Shown here: positions 28,193-37,257 of the stretch, piece by piece
Position numbering within the stretch: the stretch's first letter is position 1
Layout of the letters: every line of letters starts with the position of its first letter
Source: Acidobacteriaceae bacterium
Lineage (GTDB): Bacteria; Acidobacteriota; Terriglobia; Terriglobales; Acidobacteriaceae
Length of the DNA: 64,000 bases
Reading direction: 5' to 3'
Assembly (NCBI GenBank): GCA_021323655.1
Contig: JAJPKO010000065.1
Span: forward strand, 124,001-188,000
Notes under the pieces: model-generated
What the model saw: only the letters and a program-made list of their open reading frames with translations
Told to the model about the DNA's origin: nothing
Database searches by the model: none
Made by a program: the position numbers and the translations under genes

Positions 28193-29782
28193 ATGAAACG
28201 CGTCGTTGCACAAATGTCCGCTGTTTGCCTGTGCCTGGCATTGGTACCCGCATCGCATGGACTGAGCAAGAAAAAGAAGAAGCATACGGACCTGGGCCAG
28301 AATCCCCTGGCCAATGTGAATTCCAAGCAGCCGGACAAAGAACTTTTTGACAAAGCGATGAAGGCCCTCAAAAAGGGCAAGTATGACGTCGCTCGCCTCG
28401 ACCTGCAGACGCTCCTGAACACCTATCCTGACACCGAATACGCCATGCGGGCCAAACTCGCCATCGGCGACACCTGGTACAAGGAAGGCGGATCCGCTGC
28501 ACTGACGCAGGCCGAACAGGAATACAAGGACTTCATCACCTTCTTCCCCAACACGCCTGAGGCTGCAGAAGCGCAGATGAAAGTCGGCGACATTTATTTC
28601 CAGCAGATGGAAAAACCGGACCGCGATCCACAAAACGCCATGCACGCTGAGCAGGAATACCGCACCATGCTCCAGCAGTTCCCTGACTCTCCGCTGGTGC
28701 CACGCGCCAAGCAGCGCCTCCGCGAAGTACAGGAAGTCCTGGCACAGCGCCAGTTTGAGATTGGGCAGTTCTATGCTTCACGCGAGAACTGGACCGCCTC
28801 CATCGCGCGATTACAGACCGTAGCTGACTCCTATCCCCTCTTCAGCAAAAGCGACCAGACGCTGATTACCCTGGGTGATGCTTACGTCACGCAGGCGCAG
28901 ATGACCCAGCGGCTCAACCTTCCCCCTAAAGTGAAGGAAGAGCTGGTACAGGCCTACAATGATCGTGCTGCCGCCGCTTATGACCGCGTGGTTACACGGT
29001 ATGCCATGGCGCCGCATGTGGAGGACGCAAAGGACCGCCTGATTGCCATGGGCCGGCCTGTCCCTGAACCCACTCAGGCGGAACTGGCCGAGAGCGAAGC
29101 CGAAGAAGGCAGCCGCACCAACATCCATCTGAAAGACCGCGCGATTCTGCTGGTCAAACCCGGTCCATCCACGGTGCGCGCAGCACGCGTAGGCGAACCA
29201 ACGCTGGCCGACCCGCAGCAGACCACCGCTCCGCAGGTACGGGAAGCGACTGTGGCCATGTTCAACGCAGCGGCGAAAGGCCAGCCGATTCCCGCCCCCG
29301 CGCAGGGTGCAAATGCGGCTCCATCGCTGCCCGCAAATTCAGGAACCGCGCCTGCGGCTGGTGCCTCCAGCGGTGCAGCCGTCGAGATGGAAGCCATCCC
29401 ATCGGGAACGAGCAGTGGAAACTCCACCAGTGTCGAAGTCATCAATCCGAACGGAAATTCCAGCGCAGGAACACCGAATACCGCGGCCCCTGCTGCCGGA
29501 ACCGGGAACGAAGCTGCTCCGACTAATGGCGCTGCTCCGGCCAACTCCGGCGCTGATTACGGCCTGAAGCCAGTCGGCCCGTCGAATGCGAATGCTCCAC
29601 TTCCTCCGGTGGACAAGCCTGCTGCCGCTCCTGAGCAGATCAACGATGTGAACCCGGCCGAACAGTCCAAAGCGCAGGTAAAGACCGGAACCAAGGGCAA
29701 AAAGAATGTCCCGGTGGACACCGGGAAAGAGTCTTCTACTAAGAAAAAGAAGAAGGGCCTAGGCAAGCTGAACCCGTTCTGA
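28193..29782 (+). CDS. bamD: BamD-like outer-membrane assembly protein with long C-terminal tail
   Basis: A 529-residue exported protein. After a signal-like N-terminus (SAVCLCLALVPASHG) come TPR-type repeats at about residues 50-290: KELFDKAMKALKKGKYDVAR, LLNTYPDTEYAMRAKLAIGD and FFPNTPEAAEAQMKVGD, which match the BamD/YfiO fold. BamD is normally a lipoprotein of the beta-barrel assembly machine, but no clean lipobox Cys is seen here. Residues from about 320 on are an Ala/Pro/Asn/Ser-rich tail ending in Lys-rich GKESSTKKKKKGLGK. The start has a GAGGTG site. It is probably co-transcribed with rpe and followed by a strong terminator. Confidence 0.82.
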   Translation: MKRVVAQMSAVCLCLALVPASHGLSKKKKKHTDLGQNPLANVNSKQPDKELFDKAMKALKKGKYDVARLDLQTLLNTYPDTEYAMRAKLAIGDTWYKEGGSAALTQAEQEYKDFITFFPNTPEAAEAQMKVGDIYFQQMEKPDRDPQNAMHAEQEYRTMLQQFPDSPLVPRAKQRLREVQEVLAQRQFEIGQFYASRENWTASIARLQTVADSYPLFSKSDQTLITLGDAYVTQAQMTQRLNLPPKVKEELVQAYNDRAAAAYDRVVTRYAMAPHVEDAKDRLIAMGRPVPEPTQAELAESEAEEGSRTNIHLKDRAILLVKPGPSTVRAARVGEPTLADPQQTTAPQVREATVAMFNAAAKGQPIPAPAQGANAAPSLPANSGTAPAAGASSGAAVEMEAIPSGTSSGNSTSVEVINPNGNSSAGTPNTAAPAAGTGNEAAPTNGAAPANSGADYGLKPVGPSNANAPLPPVDKPAAAPEQINDVNPAEQSKAQVKTGTKGKKNVPVDTGKESSTKKKKKGLGKLNPF

Positions 29783-29802
29783 ACTCCGGCAAGTACAGCA
29801 GC

Positions 29803-29834
29803 AAAGGCCGCCCACTCCGGCGGCCTTTGTTATT
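29803..29834 (+). terminator. Rho-independent terminator after bamD
   Basis: A perfect 10-bp stem AAAGGCCGCC/GGCGGCCTTT with loop CACTCC lies 20 nt after the bamD stop, followed by GTTATT. It should end the rpe-bamD transcript and separate it from valS. Confidence 0.9.
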
Positions 29835-29877
29835 CCAACACAATGCTTTATCGTGAAAGATTAGGTTAACTCTCAAA

Positions 29878-32625
29878 ATGTCTCACGATCTGTCAAAAGC
29901 CTACGATCCCACTGCCATTGAAGACCGCTGGGCCGAGTATTGGGTGCGCGAGCGCCTCTTTAAAACGCCATCGCCTAAGGGCATTCCCGCCCGTGCACCG
30001 TTTACCATCCTGCTGCCTCCGCCCAACGTCACCGGGCGCCTGCACATGGGCCACATGCTCAACCAGACGGAGATGGACATCCTCACCCGCTGGCATCGCA
30101 TGCTGGGCGACACGACGCTCTGGCTTCCCGGCACCGATCACGCTGGTATTGCCACGCAAATGATGGTCGAGCGCCAGCTCGCCTCCGAAGGAAAGACGCG
30201 CCAGCAGCTTGGCCGTGAAGCCTTCGTCGAGCGCGTCTGGCAATGGAAACAGCACTACGGGGGTGCAATTCTCGACCAGATGAAGCGCCTGGGCGCCAGC
30301 GTGGACTGGTCGCGCGAATACTTCACCATGGACGACAACCTGTCCATCGCCGTGAAGGAAGCCTTCGTCCGCCTCTACGAACAGGGGCTTATCTATCGCG
30401 GAGCGTACATCGTCAACTGGTGCCCGCGCTGCCAGACAGCCATCAGCGACCTTGAAGTAGTACATGAAGAACAGAAGGGTAAGCTATGGGAAATACGGTA
30501 TCCAGTGGCGGAAGCGCCGGGCCAGTTCCTGACCATTGCCACTACCCGTCCGGAGACCATGCTGGGCGACGTGGCCGTGGCTGTCCACCCAAACGACGAG
30601 CGCTACCAGCACCTGCACGGCAAGCATCTTCGTCTTCCGCTGATCGGGCGCAAGATTCCGGTCATCACCGATGAATGGGTCAGCCCCGAGTTCGGCACCG
30701 GAGCGGTGAAGATCACACCCGCGCATGACCCGAATGATTTCGCCATCGGGCAGCGCCACGGATTGCCTTTCATCAACGTGATGGATGACACAGCCCACAT
30801 CACCGCCGAGGGCGGCGCCTACTCGGGACTGGACCGATACGAAGCGCGCAAACGGATCCTGGCTGATCTTGAAGCGCAAGGACTTCTGGGCGCCGCCAAA
30901 GACCATACCAATGCAGTGGGCAAATGCGACCGCTGCAAAACGATTGTGGAACCGCGCCTCTCGACACAATGGTTTATCAAGGTTCAGCCGCTCGCTGACA
31001 AGGCCATTGCCGCCGTCGAGCAAGGCCATGTCCGGTTCACGCCGGAACAGTACGCCAAAACTTATTTCGAATGGATGCGCAACATTCATGACTGGTGCAT
31101 TTCACGCCAGCTGTGGTGGGGACACCGCATTCCCGCATGGCACTGCCGTACCTGCCAGCAGATCACCGTGGCGCGCGAGACACCGGCCATGTGCGCCCAT
31201 TGCGGCAGCACGGGATTGCAGCAGGAAACCGACGTTCTCGACACATGGTTTTCCTCCGGCCTGCTCCCCTGCTCTGTCTTTGGATGGCCGAATCCTGCGC
31301 ATGACCTCGACGTCTTCTATCCCACGCAGTTGCTCGTAACGGGATTTGACATTCTTTTCTTCTGGGTGGCCCGCATGATCATGCTCGGCTGCCACTTCAT
31401 GCTCGACGTGCCCATGCCCGACGGCTCACAGCGCGAGCTGAAGGACGCCGTGCCCTTCCGCGAGGTCTACATCCACGCACTCGTGCGTGATGCCGAGCGC
31501 CAGAAGATGTCCAAGACCAAAGGCAACGTCATTGATCCCATCGAGATCGCCGGCAAGTACGGGACCGATGCGGTACGCTTCACGCTCGCCTCCATGGCCT
31601 CTCCCGGTACCGATATCGCCTTCAGCGAAGCCCGAACAGAAGGCTATCGCGCCTTCGCCAACAAGATATGGAACGCCGCGCGCTTCATCTTCATGAACGT
31701 GGACAAGGCCGCGGAAGCCGGGATTCGCATTCACCCGAACGAATTGCCAACCGGATTGCAGGTTTCTGCGAGCGCACCTATCGAAGCCCGCTGGATTACT
31801 TCCCAGTTGAGCGCCACAGCTGAGGAAGTCAACAAAGCGCTGGCAAACTATCGCTTCGATGACGCCGCGCGGCTTGTCTACGGCTTCTTCTGGGGCGACT
31901 ACTGCGACTGGTATCTGGAAATCGTAAAACTGAGACTGGACTTCAGCGATCCCGCAAGCCAGCAAATCAGCAAACCGGCCCTGACAACGTTGCTTGCTGT
32001 CTTTGAAGCATCCCTGCGCCTGCTCTCACCGTTCATGCCCTTCCTGACAGAGGAGCTCTGGCATGCGCTATACGATGGCAAGCCTCCCGCAAAGTCCGTC
32101 GCTTTGAGCAGCTATCCTCAGGCAAACATAGCAACGTACCAATCGGGCCTTCTGAAAGACATGGCCATCCTGCAGGACCTTATCGTGACCACCCGCGCCC
32201 TGCGCAAAGACCTGGACGTACCCGAGCGTGAACTCGTGGCCATCGAACTCTCTGCATCCGAAGATGTCCAGAGGCTCGCAGCATCCAACCGCGACATCAT
32301 TGAAAAACTTGCGCGCGTCTCCTCCATCGCTTTTCCGTCAGAGTGGAAACTCGGCCCAGCCAATACCCGCAAAACGGTAAACTTCACGTTGGGCACGCCC
32401 TATGAAAAGCAGATAGACGTGGCCGCCGAGCGCGAGCGCCTACAGAAAAAGCTCGAACAATACGAAAAAGTGTTGGTCAACGCAAAACGCCAGTTGGATA
32501 ATGAAGCGTTTCTGGCCAAGGCCCCGGAAAAGGTCGTTTCCGGCCTGAAAAAGCAGGCCGAAGAAGCTGCTATGCTGCGGCGGGAAACACTCGACGCACT
32601 CGAAAAACTGGAGCAGTTTGCGTGA
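29878..32625 (+). CDS. valS: Valyl-tRNA synthetase
   Basis: A 915-residue class I aminoacyl-tRNA synthetase. The HIGH motif is HMGH (about 56-59, in PPNVTGRLHMGHML) and the KMSKS motif is KMSKT (about 543-547). It has the large CP1 editing domain (TTRPETMLGDVAVAVHP; DVLDTWFSSGL), zinc-like Cys pairs (CPRCQTA; CRTCQQ...CAHC), an anticodon-binding helical domain, and the C-terminal coiled coil typical of ValRS (AAERERLQKKLEQYEKVL). The start ATG 29878 has no strong ribosome site. It overlaps nadC at its 3' end. Confidence 0.97.
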   Translation: MSHDLSKAYDPTAIEDRWAEYWVRERLFKTPSPKGIPARAPFTILLPPPNVTGRLHMGHMLNQTEMDILTRWHRMLGDTTLWLPGTDHAGIATQMMVERQLASEGKTRQQLGREAFVERVWQWKQHYGGAILDQMKRLGASVDWSREYFTMDDNLSIAVKEAFVRLYEQGLIYRGAYIVNWCPRCQTAISDLEVVHEEQKGKLWEIRYPVAEAPGQFLTIATTRPETMLGDVAVAVHPNDERYQHLHGKHLRLPLIGRKIPVITDEWVSPEFGTGAVKITPAHDPNDFAIGQRHGLPFINVMDDTAHITAEGGAYSGLDRYEARKRILADLEAQGLLGAAKDHTNAVGKCDRCKTIVEPRLSTQWFIKVQPLADKAIAAVEQGHVRFTPEQYAKTYFEWMRNIHDWCISRQLWWGHRIPAWHCRTCQQITVARETPAMCAHCGSTGLQQETDVLDTWFSSGLLPCSVFGWPNPAHDLDVFYPTQLLVTGFDILFFWVARMIMLGCHFMLDVPMPDGSQRELKDAVPFREVYIHALVRDAERQKMSKTKGNVIDPIEIAGKYGTDAVRFTLASMASPGTDIAFSEARTEGYRAFANKIWNAARFIFMNVDKAAEAGIRIHPNELPTGLQVSASAPIEARWITSQLSATAEEVNKALANYRFDDAARLVYGFFWGDYCDWYLEIVKLRLDFSDPASQQISKPALTTLLAVFEASLRLLSPFMPFLTEELWHALYDGKPPAKSVALSSYPQANIATYQSGLLKDMAILQDLIVTTRALRKDLDVPERELVAIELSASEDVQRLAASNRDIIEKLARVSSIAFPSEWKLGPANTRKTVNFTLGTPYEKQIDVAAERERLQKKLEQYEKVLVNAKRQLDNEAFLAKAPEKVVSGLKKQAEEAAMLRRETLDALEKLEQFA

Positions 32626-33509
32626 TGGACTGGAAAAGCAGACGCATTGAAGCAATTCTTGAGCAGGCCCTGGTGGAAGACAAGGCCACACATGATGTCA
32701 CCACCGCAGTTACAATTGAGCCGTCGCTTCGTGCCTCAGCCACCATCATCGCCAGGCAGGACTGCGTCGTCGCAGGGCTGGGCTGTATCTCCCGTTTCCT
32801 TGAAATTTTTTCTCGCCTCGATAGAAGAGACCACGGTCGCTTCGAGGTCATTCATCATCCGGAAATCTTCGATGGCGTTCGTGTCACCAAAGGCCACGCT
32901 CTGGCCGTCATCCGTCATCAGGCCAGCGTCATCCTTTCCTGCGAGCGCGTCATCCTGAACCTGATGCAGCGCATGAGCGGCATCGCCACGCTGACGCGCC
33001 AGTATGTGGACGCGATTGCCGGGACCAGCGCCCGCATTCTCGACACGCGCAAGACCGTTCCCGGTATGCGCCTTCTCGACAAATACGCAGTCCGTTGCGG
33101 CGGAGGACAGAACCATCGCCTCGATCTTTCCGACGGCATTCTCATTAAGAACAACCACATCTCGCTCGGCGGCGGCATTGAAAAGGTCCTGAGGCGCGCG
33201 CATGAACTGCGCCAGCCCGGCCAAACGATTGACGTCGAGGTCCGTACCTTTGACGAGCTGAAGATCGCGCTCGACAATGGCGCTGAGTCCCTGCTGCTCG
33301 ACAATATGACTCCTGACGAAGTGAAGAAGGCCGTCGGAATCGTCCGCAAGCGCGGCCTCAAAATCCCCATCGAAGCTTCCGGCGGCATGAATCTCGAAAC
33401 CGTCCGCAAATACGCGGTTACGGGCGTGGACTACATTTCAGTCGGTGCTCTCACTCACTCCGCCATTGCTGTGGACCTGAGCATGAAGATTACCGCTGAA
33501 ATTTACTAG
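32625..33509 (+). CDS. nadC: Nicotinate-nucleotide pyrophosphorylase (carboxylating)
   Basis: A 294-residue quinolinate phosphoribosyltransferase, which makes nicotinate mononucleotide from quinolinate and PRPP in de novo NAD synthesis. Signatures are LVEDKATHDVTT, RMSGIATLTRQYV, ILDTRKTVPGMRLLDKYAV, GGGQNHRLDLSDGILIKNNH, EVRTFDELKIALDNG and EASGGMNLETV. ATG 32625 overlaps the valS TGA, and a GTG lies directly before it at 32622. Coupling with valS is positional; the enzymes have no obvious shared function. Confidence 0.97.
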   Translation: MDWKSRRIEAILEQALVEDKATHDVTTAVTIEPSLRASATIIARQDCVVAGLGCISRFLEIFSRLDRRDHGRFEVIHHPEIFDGVRVTKGHALAVIRHQASVILSCERVILNLMQRMSGIATLTRQYVDAIAGTSARILDTRKTVPGMRLLDKYAVRCGGGQNHRLDLSDGILIKNNHISLGGGIEKVLRRAHELRQPGQTIDVEVRTFDELKIALDNGAESLLLDNMTPDEVKKAVGIVRKRGLKIPIEASGGMNLETVRKYAVTGVDYISVGALTHSAIAVDLSMKITAEIY

Positions 33510-33567
33510 TTTGTCGTCAGCATCCTACAAATAGGGCTTCGGCCATAATTTCCGGCCCAGGCTGATA

Positions 33568-33585
33568 GAAAATGTGTTAATTTTC
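33568..33585. promoter_or_regulatory. Small inverted repeat upstream of pdaD
   Basis: GAAAAT-GTGTTA-ATTTTC is a 6-bp perfect inverted repeat located 38-55 bp before the TTG start of the arginine decarboxylase gene. It could be a regulator site, but no factor can be named. Confidence 0.3.
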
Positions 33586-33622
33586 ATCCGGCAAGAGTAA
33601 ATCCTCGCAGGAGGTCGCGGAA

Positions 33623-34180
33623 TTGGGCAAAAGCATGGTTCCGAAGCGCCTTTTCTTTACAAAAGGCGTAGGCAAACACAAGGAACGCCTCACCTCATTT
33701 GAGCTGGCATTGCGCGATGCTGGCATCGCAGCGCAGAACCTTGTCCGGGTGTCATCCATCTTCCCGCCGCAGGCAAAGCTCATTCCCCGCAAAGAAGGGC
33801 TGAAATATCTGTATCCCGGCGAAGTGGTCTTTGCCGTAGTAGCGGAAAACTCAACCCGCGAACCGCACCGCCTCATCGCATCAAGCATCGGCGTCGCGAT
33901 TCCCTCAGACCGTAACACGTACGGTTACTTAAGCGAGCACCACAGCTTTGGGGAGACCGAGGAGCAGGCCGGCGAGTACGCCGAGGAGTTGGCCGCAGAA
34001 ATGCTCGCCACCACACTCAACCTCGAATTCGACCCCGACAAGAGCTGGGACGAGAAGAAGGAAATCTATCGCATCTCCAACAAAATTGTCCGCACCGCCA
34101 ATGTGACGCAATCCGCAATTGGTGACAAGCATGGGCGCTGGACAACGACCATAGCTGCGGCAATCCTCATCTTTGAATAG
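33623..34180 (+). CDS. pdaD: Pyruvoyl-dependent arginine decarboxylase
   Basis: A 185-residue proenzyme that decarboxylates arginine to agmatine using a self-generated pyruvoyl group instead of PLP. The cleavage context VRVSSIFPP is present, with processing expected between Ser44 and Ser45 by family homology. Other family features are [48 protein letters not shown] and the C-terminal [15 protein letters not shown]. The start is TTG 33623, supported by AGGAGG at 33609-33614 with an 8-nt spacer; ATG 33635 is a weaker choice. It precedes the two agmatine-to-putrescine genes. Confidence 0.95.
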   Translation: MGKSMVPKRLFFTKGVGKHKERLTSFELALRDAGIAAQNLVRVSSIFPPQAKLIPRKEGLKYLYPGEVVFAVVAENSTREPHRLIASSIGVAIPSDRNTYGYLSEHHSFGETEEQAGEYAEELAAEMLATTLNLEFDPDKSWDEKKEIYRISNKIVRTANVTQSAIGDKHGRWTTTIAAAILIFE

Positions 34181-34198
34181 AATAGAAGCAGGAAGAGA

Positions 34199-34228
34199 GG
34201 CGCAGGTGATACGTGCCTGCGCCTTTTC
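34199..34228 (+). terminator. Intrinsic terminator or attenuator between pdaD and aguB
   Basis: An 8-bp perfect stem GGCGCAGG/CCTGCGCC with a 9-nt loop is followed by TTTTCTCT, starting 19 nt after the pdaD stop. It would end or reduce transcription before the amidase gene, so the downstream genes may have their own promoter or receive read-through only. Confidence 0.8.
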
Positions 34229-34273
34229 TCTGTCCTGCAACAAAGCTGCTGTATACGTTTTTAGAGAACCCAA

Positions 34274-35197
34274 ATGCCATCCACTTTGAACTACAAAATC
34301 GGACTCGTGCAGATGTCCTGCTCGCCGGACCCGGACGCGAACCTCGACAAAGCTGTGGAGCGCGTCCGCGAAGCCGCCCGCATGGGCGCAAATGTCGTCT
34401 GCTTGCCTGAGCTTTTCCGCGCCCAGTATTTCTGTCAGCGCGAGGACCATGATCTCTTCGATCTGGCCGAACCCATTCCCGGCCCCAGCACCGAACGGCT
34501 TGGCACCGTTGCTCGCGAGGAGAAAGTTATCATTGTTGCTTCCCTCTTTGAGCGCCGCGCGCCGGGACTGTACCACAATACCGCGGTCATTCTGCAAAAA
34601 GATGGAAGCATCGGCGGCCTGTACCGCAAGATGCACATCCCCGACGATCCGCTCTATTACGAAAAGTTCTACTTCACTCCCGGCGATCTCGGCTTTAAAG
34701 CGTTCGATACAGCGGTAGGCAAAATCGGCACGCTCGTCTGCTGGGACCAGTGGTACCCGGAAGGCGCACGCATTACCGCTCTTCAGGGCGCAAACGTGCT
34801 CTTCTATCCCACAGCCATCGGCTGGCATCCTTCAGAGAAAGGGCAGTTCGGCACAGCGCAGTATGAAGCCTGGCAGACCATCCAGCGCGCCCATGCCATT
34901 GCGAACGGCGTGTACGTCGGGGCGGTCAACCGCGTTGGTCACGAGCAGGGCGACGTGCGCGGAAACCGCGTCGAAGGCCCGGGACTGGAGTTCTGGGGTG
35001 GGTCGTTTATCGCCGATCCCTTCGGTCGCATCATCGCCAAGGCCTCGCACGACAAAGAGGAAATTCTGATTGGCGAAATTGACGTTCACGCCATGGAAGA
35101 TGTGCGCCGCAACTGGCCTTTCCTGCGCGACCGCCGCATTGATGCCTACTCGCCCATCGTGCACCGCTTTCTCGATAACTCCGGACTGGAAAAATAA
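34274..35197 (+). CDS. aguB: N-carbamoylputrescine amidase (nitrilase superfamily)
   Basis: A 307-residue carbon-nitrogen hydrolase releasing putrescine, ammonia and CO2 from N-carbamoylputrescine. The Glu-Lys-Cys catalytic triad is visible: Glu46 in CLPELF, Lys119 in YRKMHIPDD and Cys156 in LVCWDQWYPEGAR. LYYEKFYFTPGDLGFKAFDT and FYPTAIGWHP match the carbamoylputrescine amidase subgroup. It is followed 23 bp later by agmatine deiminase, which makes its substrate, so the assignment is supported by context. Confidence 0.94.
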   Translation: MPSTLNYKIGLVQMSCSPDPDANLDKAVERVREAARMGANVVCLPELFRAQYFCQREDHDLFDLAEPIPGPSTERLGTVAREEKVIIVASLFERRAPGLYHNTAVILQKDGSIGGLYRKMHIPDDPLYYEKFYFTPGDLGFKAFDTAVGKIGTLVCWDQWYPEGARITALQGANVLFYPTAIGWHPSEKGQFGTAQYEAWQTIQRAHAIANGVYVGAVNRVGHEQGDVRGNRVEGPGLEFWGGSFIADPFGRIIAKASHDKEEILIGEIDVHAMEDVRRNWPFLRDRRIDAYSPIVHRFLDNSGLEK

Positions 35198-35220
35198 ACG
35201 CAGCAAGCGCCGTACCTCTT

Positions 35221-36318
35221 ATGACGCAAACAGGGACTCCACGCGAACACGGATACCGCATGCCCGCCGAATGGGCAGAACACGCTGCCACATGGATTGC
35301 ATGGCCGCACAACGCCGAAGACTGGCCAGGAAAATTTCAGGCCATTCCGTGGGTCTATGCCGACATTGTGCGCCATCTCTCGCGCGTGGAAGACGTACAC
35401 ATCCTCGTCAATGATGCAGCGGCGGAAAAGCGTGCTCGCAATGTCCTCACGCGCTCCGGTGCCAACCTCGCACGGACCCATTTCCATCCGTGGCCTACCA
35501 ATCGCGTATGGATGCGTGATTCAGGCCCTATCTTCATCAGGAACGCCGAAGGCCAGCTCGCCATTACCAACTGGAAGTTCAATGCCTGGGCCAAGTACGA
35601 CAACTGGCAGCTGGACAACCAGGTTCCTGACCATGTTGCGAAGCAACTCCATCTGCCGCAGTGGACGCCCATGATCGGCAACCATCGCGTCGTGCTGGAA
35701 GGCGGCTCCATTGACGTTAATGGAGCGGGCACGCTCATCACCACGAAAGAGTGCCTGTTGAGCGAAGTCCAGCAGCGCAATCCCGGCATCAGCCGTGAGC
35801 AACTGGAGAAGGTCTTCCACGATTACCTGGGAATAGACCAGGTCATCTGGCTCAACCGTGGCATCGCCGGAGACGACACGCACGGTCACGTGGACGACAT
35901 CACCCGCTTCGTGAACGCAGACACTATCGTCACCGTCGTTGAGCACAACCGCGATGACGAAAACCATTTGCCGCTCGCGGAAAATCTTGACTGCCTGAAG
36001 TCGGCGCGCAATCTCGATGGCAAGCCTTTCCACGTTGTCGAGCTGCCCATGCCTGCGCCCGTCATTTTTGATGGCCAGCGGCTTCCGGCAAGCTATGGCA
36101 ACTTCTACATCGCCAACCGGCTGGTCCTGGTTCCCACATTCAATGATCCCAATGACCGCAAGGCCCTGGGCATTCTCGCAGAGCTTTTCCCTGACCGTGA
36201 AATCATTGGCATTCATTGCGGAGACTTCATCTGGGGACTGGGCGCTCTGCACTGCATGACCCAACAGCAACCATTGCATGGTGCAGCCGCGCCTTCGGCG
36301 CCATCCTCGGCAGAATGA
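35221..36318 (+). CDS. aguA: Agmatine deiminase
   Basis: A 365-residue member of the guanidine-modifying superfamily that converts agmatine to N-carbamoylputrescine and ammonia. Characteristic segments are RMPAEWAEHAATWIAWPHN, VWMRDSGP, NWKFNAWA, LEGGSIDVNG, DDTHGHVDD (catalytic His) and the nucleophile Cys345 in GLGALHCMTQQQP. Length is typical. With pdaD and aguB it completes the arginine-agmatine-carbamoylputrescine-putrescine route. Confidence 0.96.
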   Translation: MTQTGTPREHGYRMPAEWAEHAATWIAWPHNAEDWPGKFQAIPWVYADIVRHLSRVEDVHILVNDAAAEKRARNVLTRSGANLARTHFHPWPTNRVWMRDSGPIFIRNAEGQLAITNWKFNAWAKYDNWQLDNQVPDHVAKQLHLPQWTPMIGNHRVVLEGGSIDVNGAGTLITTKECLLSEVQQRNPGISREQLEKVFHDYLGIDQVIWLNRGIAGDDTHGHVDDITRFVNADTIVTVVEHNRDDENHLPLAENLDCLKSARNLDGKPFHVVELPMPAPVIFDGQRLPASYGNFYIANRLVLVPTFNDPNDRKALGILAELFPDREIIGIHCGDFIWGLGALHCMTQQQPLHGAAAPSAPSSAE

Positions 36319-36331
36319 CAGGTGTCACATT

Positions 36332-36349
36332 CAAGCCGGTTTTGGCTTG
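36332..36349. other. Hairpin after aguA
   Basis: CAAGCC-GGTTTT-GGCTTG forms a 6-bp stem 13 nt after the aguA stop but lacks a downstream T-run, so it is only a possible transcript 3' end. Confidence 0.4.
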
Positions 36350-36396
36350 AGTGGGGCAGTTACCCTCCACAGCAGCGTGTGCTACGCTCTGGGTGA

Positions 36397-37083
36397 GTGC
36401 ATCCAGAAGTTCTGCAACTGTTCCATGAGGAGTACCGGGCCCTTCGTCCGCGCGCTCCCATTCCTCCTATTCATCTGCGCTTCTACCGCTTTGCCGGCCT
36501 GAATACGACCATCCGCCTGCGGGAAGGCCACCTGAAGGTCCATCTGTCTGACCTGCTCGAAGGCGCTCCGGAGCCAGTGCTGCGGGCCATTGCGCATATC
36601 CTGCTGGCCAAGCTCTACCGCAAGCCGATAAACCCGGTGCACGCTACGCGCTACCGGCGCTATGCCTCAAGCGAGCATGTCATGCGCCAGACCGAACGCA
36701 TCCGCCAGATGCGCGGGCGCAAGAAAATCTCTACCGCCAAAGGCGAATACTACGACCTTGAAGAGGTGTTTGAATCGCTCAATCAGCGCTTCTTTCACGG
36801 GCTGATGGGCCGCCCCGTGCTGACATGGAGCGAGCACAAAGCCAAGCGGCTGCTCGGTCATTATGATGCAGCGCACAACACGATCATGGTCAGCCGCGTC
36901 TTTGACCGGAAGAATACACCGCGTTACGCCATCGAATACCTGATGTACCACGAGATGCTGCACCTGAAGTATCCGGTCAAGGTGCGCGGCGGAAGGCGCT
37001 GCGTGCATCCTCGCGAGTTTCAGATGGAGGAGCGGCTTTTCCCTCAACTCGAAGAGGCAAAGGCCTACCTGAAGCGGTTGTGA
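36397..37083 (+). CDS. SprT-like zinc metallopeptidase-domain protein
   Basis: A 228-residue protein with the zinc motif HEMLH (His185, Glu186, His189) in YLMYHEMLHLKYP and a plausible third ligand His204 in CVHPREF. The mid-region FFHGLMGRPVLTWSEHKAKRLLGHYD matches SprT-like/YgjP-type predicted metallopeptidases. No signal peptide is seen, so it should be cytosolic. The start is GTG 36397 with a weak, very close purine stretch (GGGTGA). The role is unknown; SprT-family relatives act on DNA-protein crosslinks or are uncharacterised. Confidence 0.75.
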   Translation: MHPEVLQLFHEEYRALRPRAPIPPIHLRFYRFAGLNTTIRLREGHLKVHLSDLLEGAPEPVLRAIAHILLAKLYRKPINPVHATRYRRYASSEHVMRQTERIRQMRGRKKISTAKGEYYDLEEVFESLNQRFFHGLMGRPVLTWSEHKAKRLLGHYDAAHNTIMVSRVFDRKNTPRYAIEYLMYHEMLHLKYPVKVRGGRRCVHPREFQMEERLFPQLEEAKAYLKRL

Positions 37084-37183
37084 CCCCCAATGTTGGGTTA
37101 AGTGTCCGTACCTCTTCACTGTTTTCACAGCACCGCATCCTGCTGATCCCAGGTCTCGTTGAGACTCGTGGGCACCCGGCCAT

Positions 37184-37217
37184 AAAAAAGGGCATGACCT
37201 TTATAGAGGTCACACCC
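37184..37217 (-). terminator. Intrinsic terminator of gltB
   Basis: Read on the minus strand, GGGTGTGACCT and AGGTCATGCCC form an 11-bp stem with two internal mismatches and a 6-nt loop, followed by TTTTTT. It starts 41 nt after the gltB stop. The plus-strand reading has only a weak T-tract. Confidence 0.85.
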
Positions 37218-37257
37218 TTCATTTCCAGAAAACAGTCGTGCCGAATGGGGCTGACGC

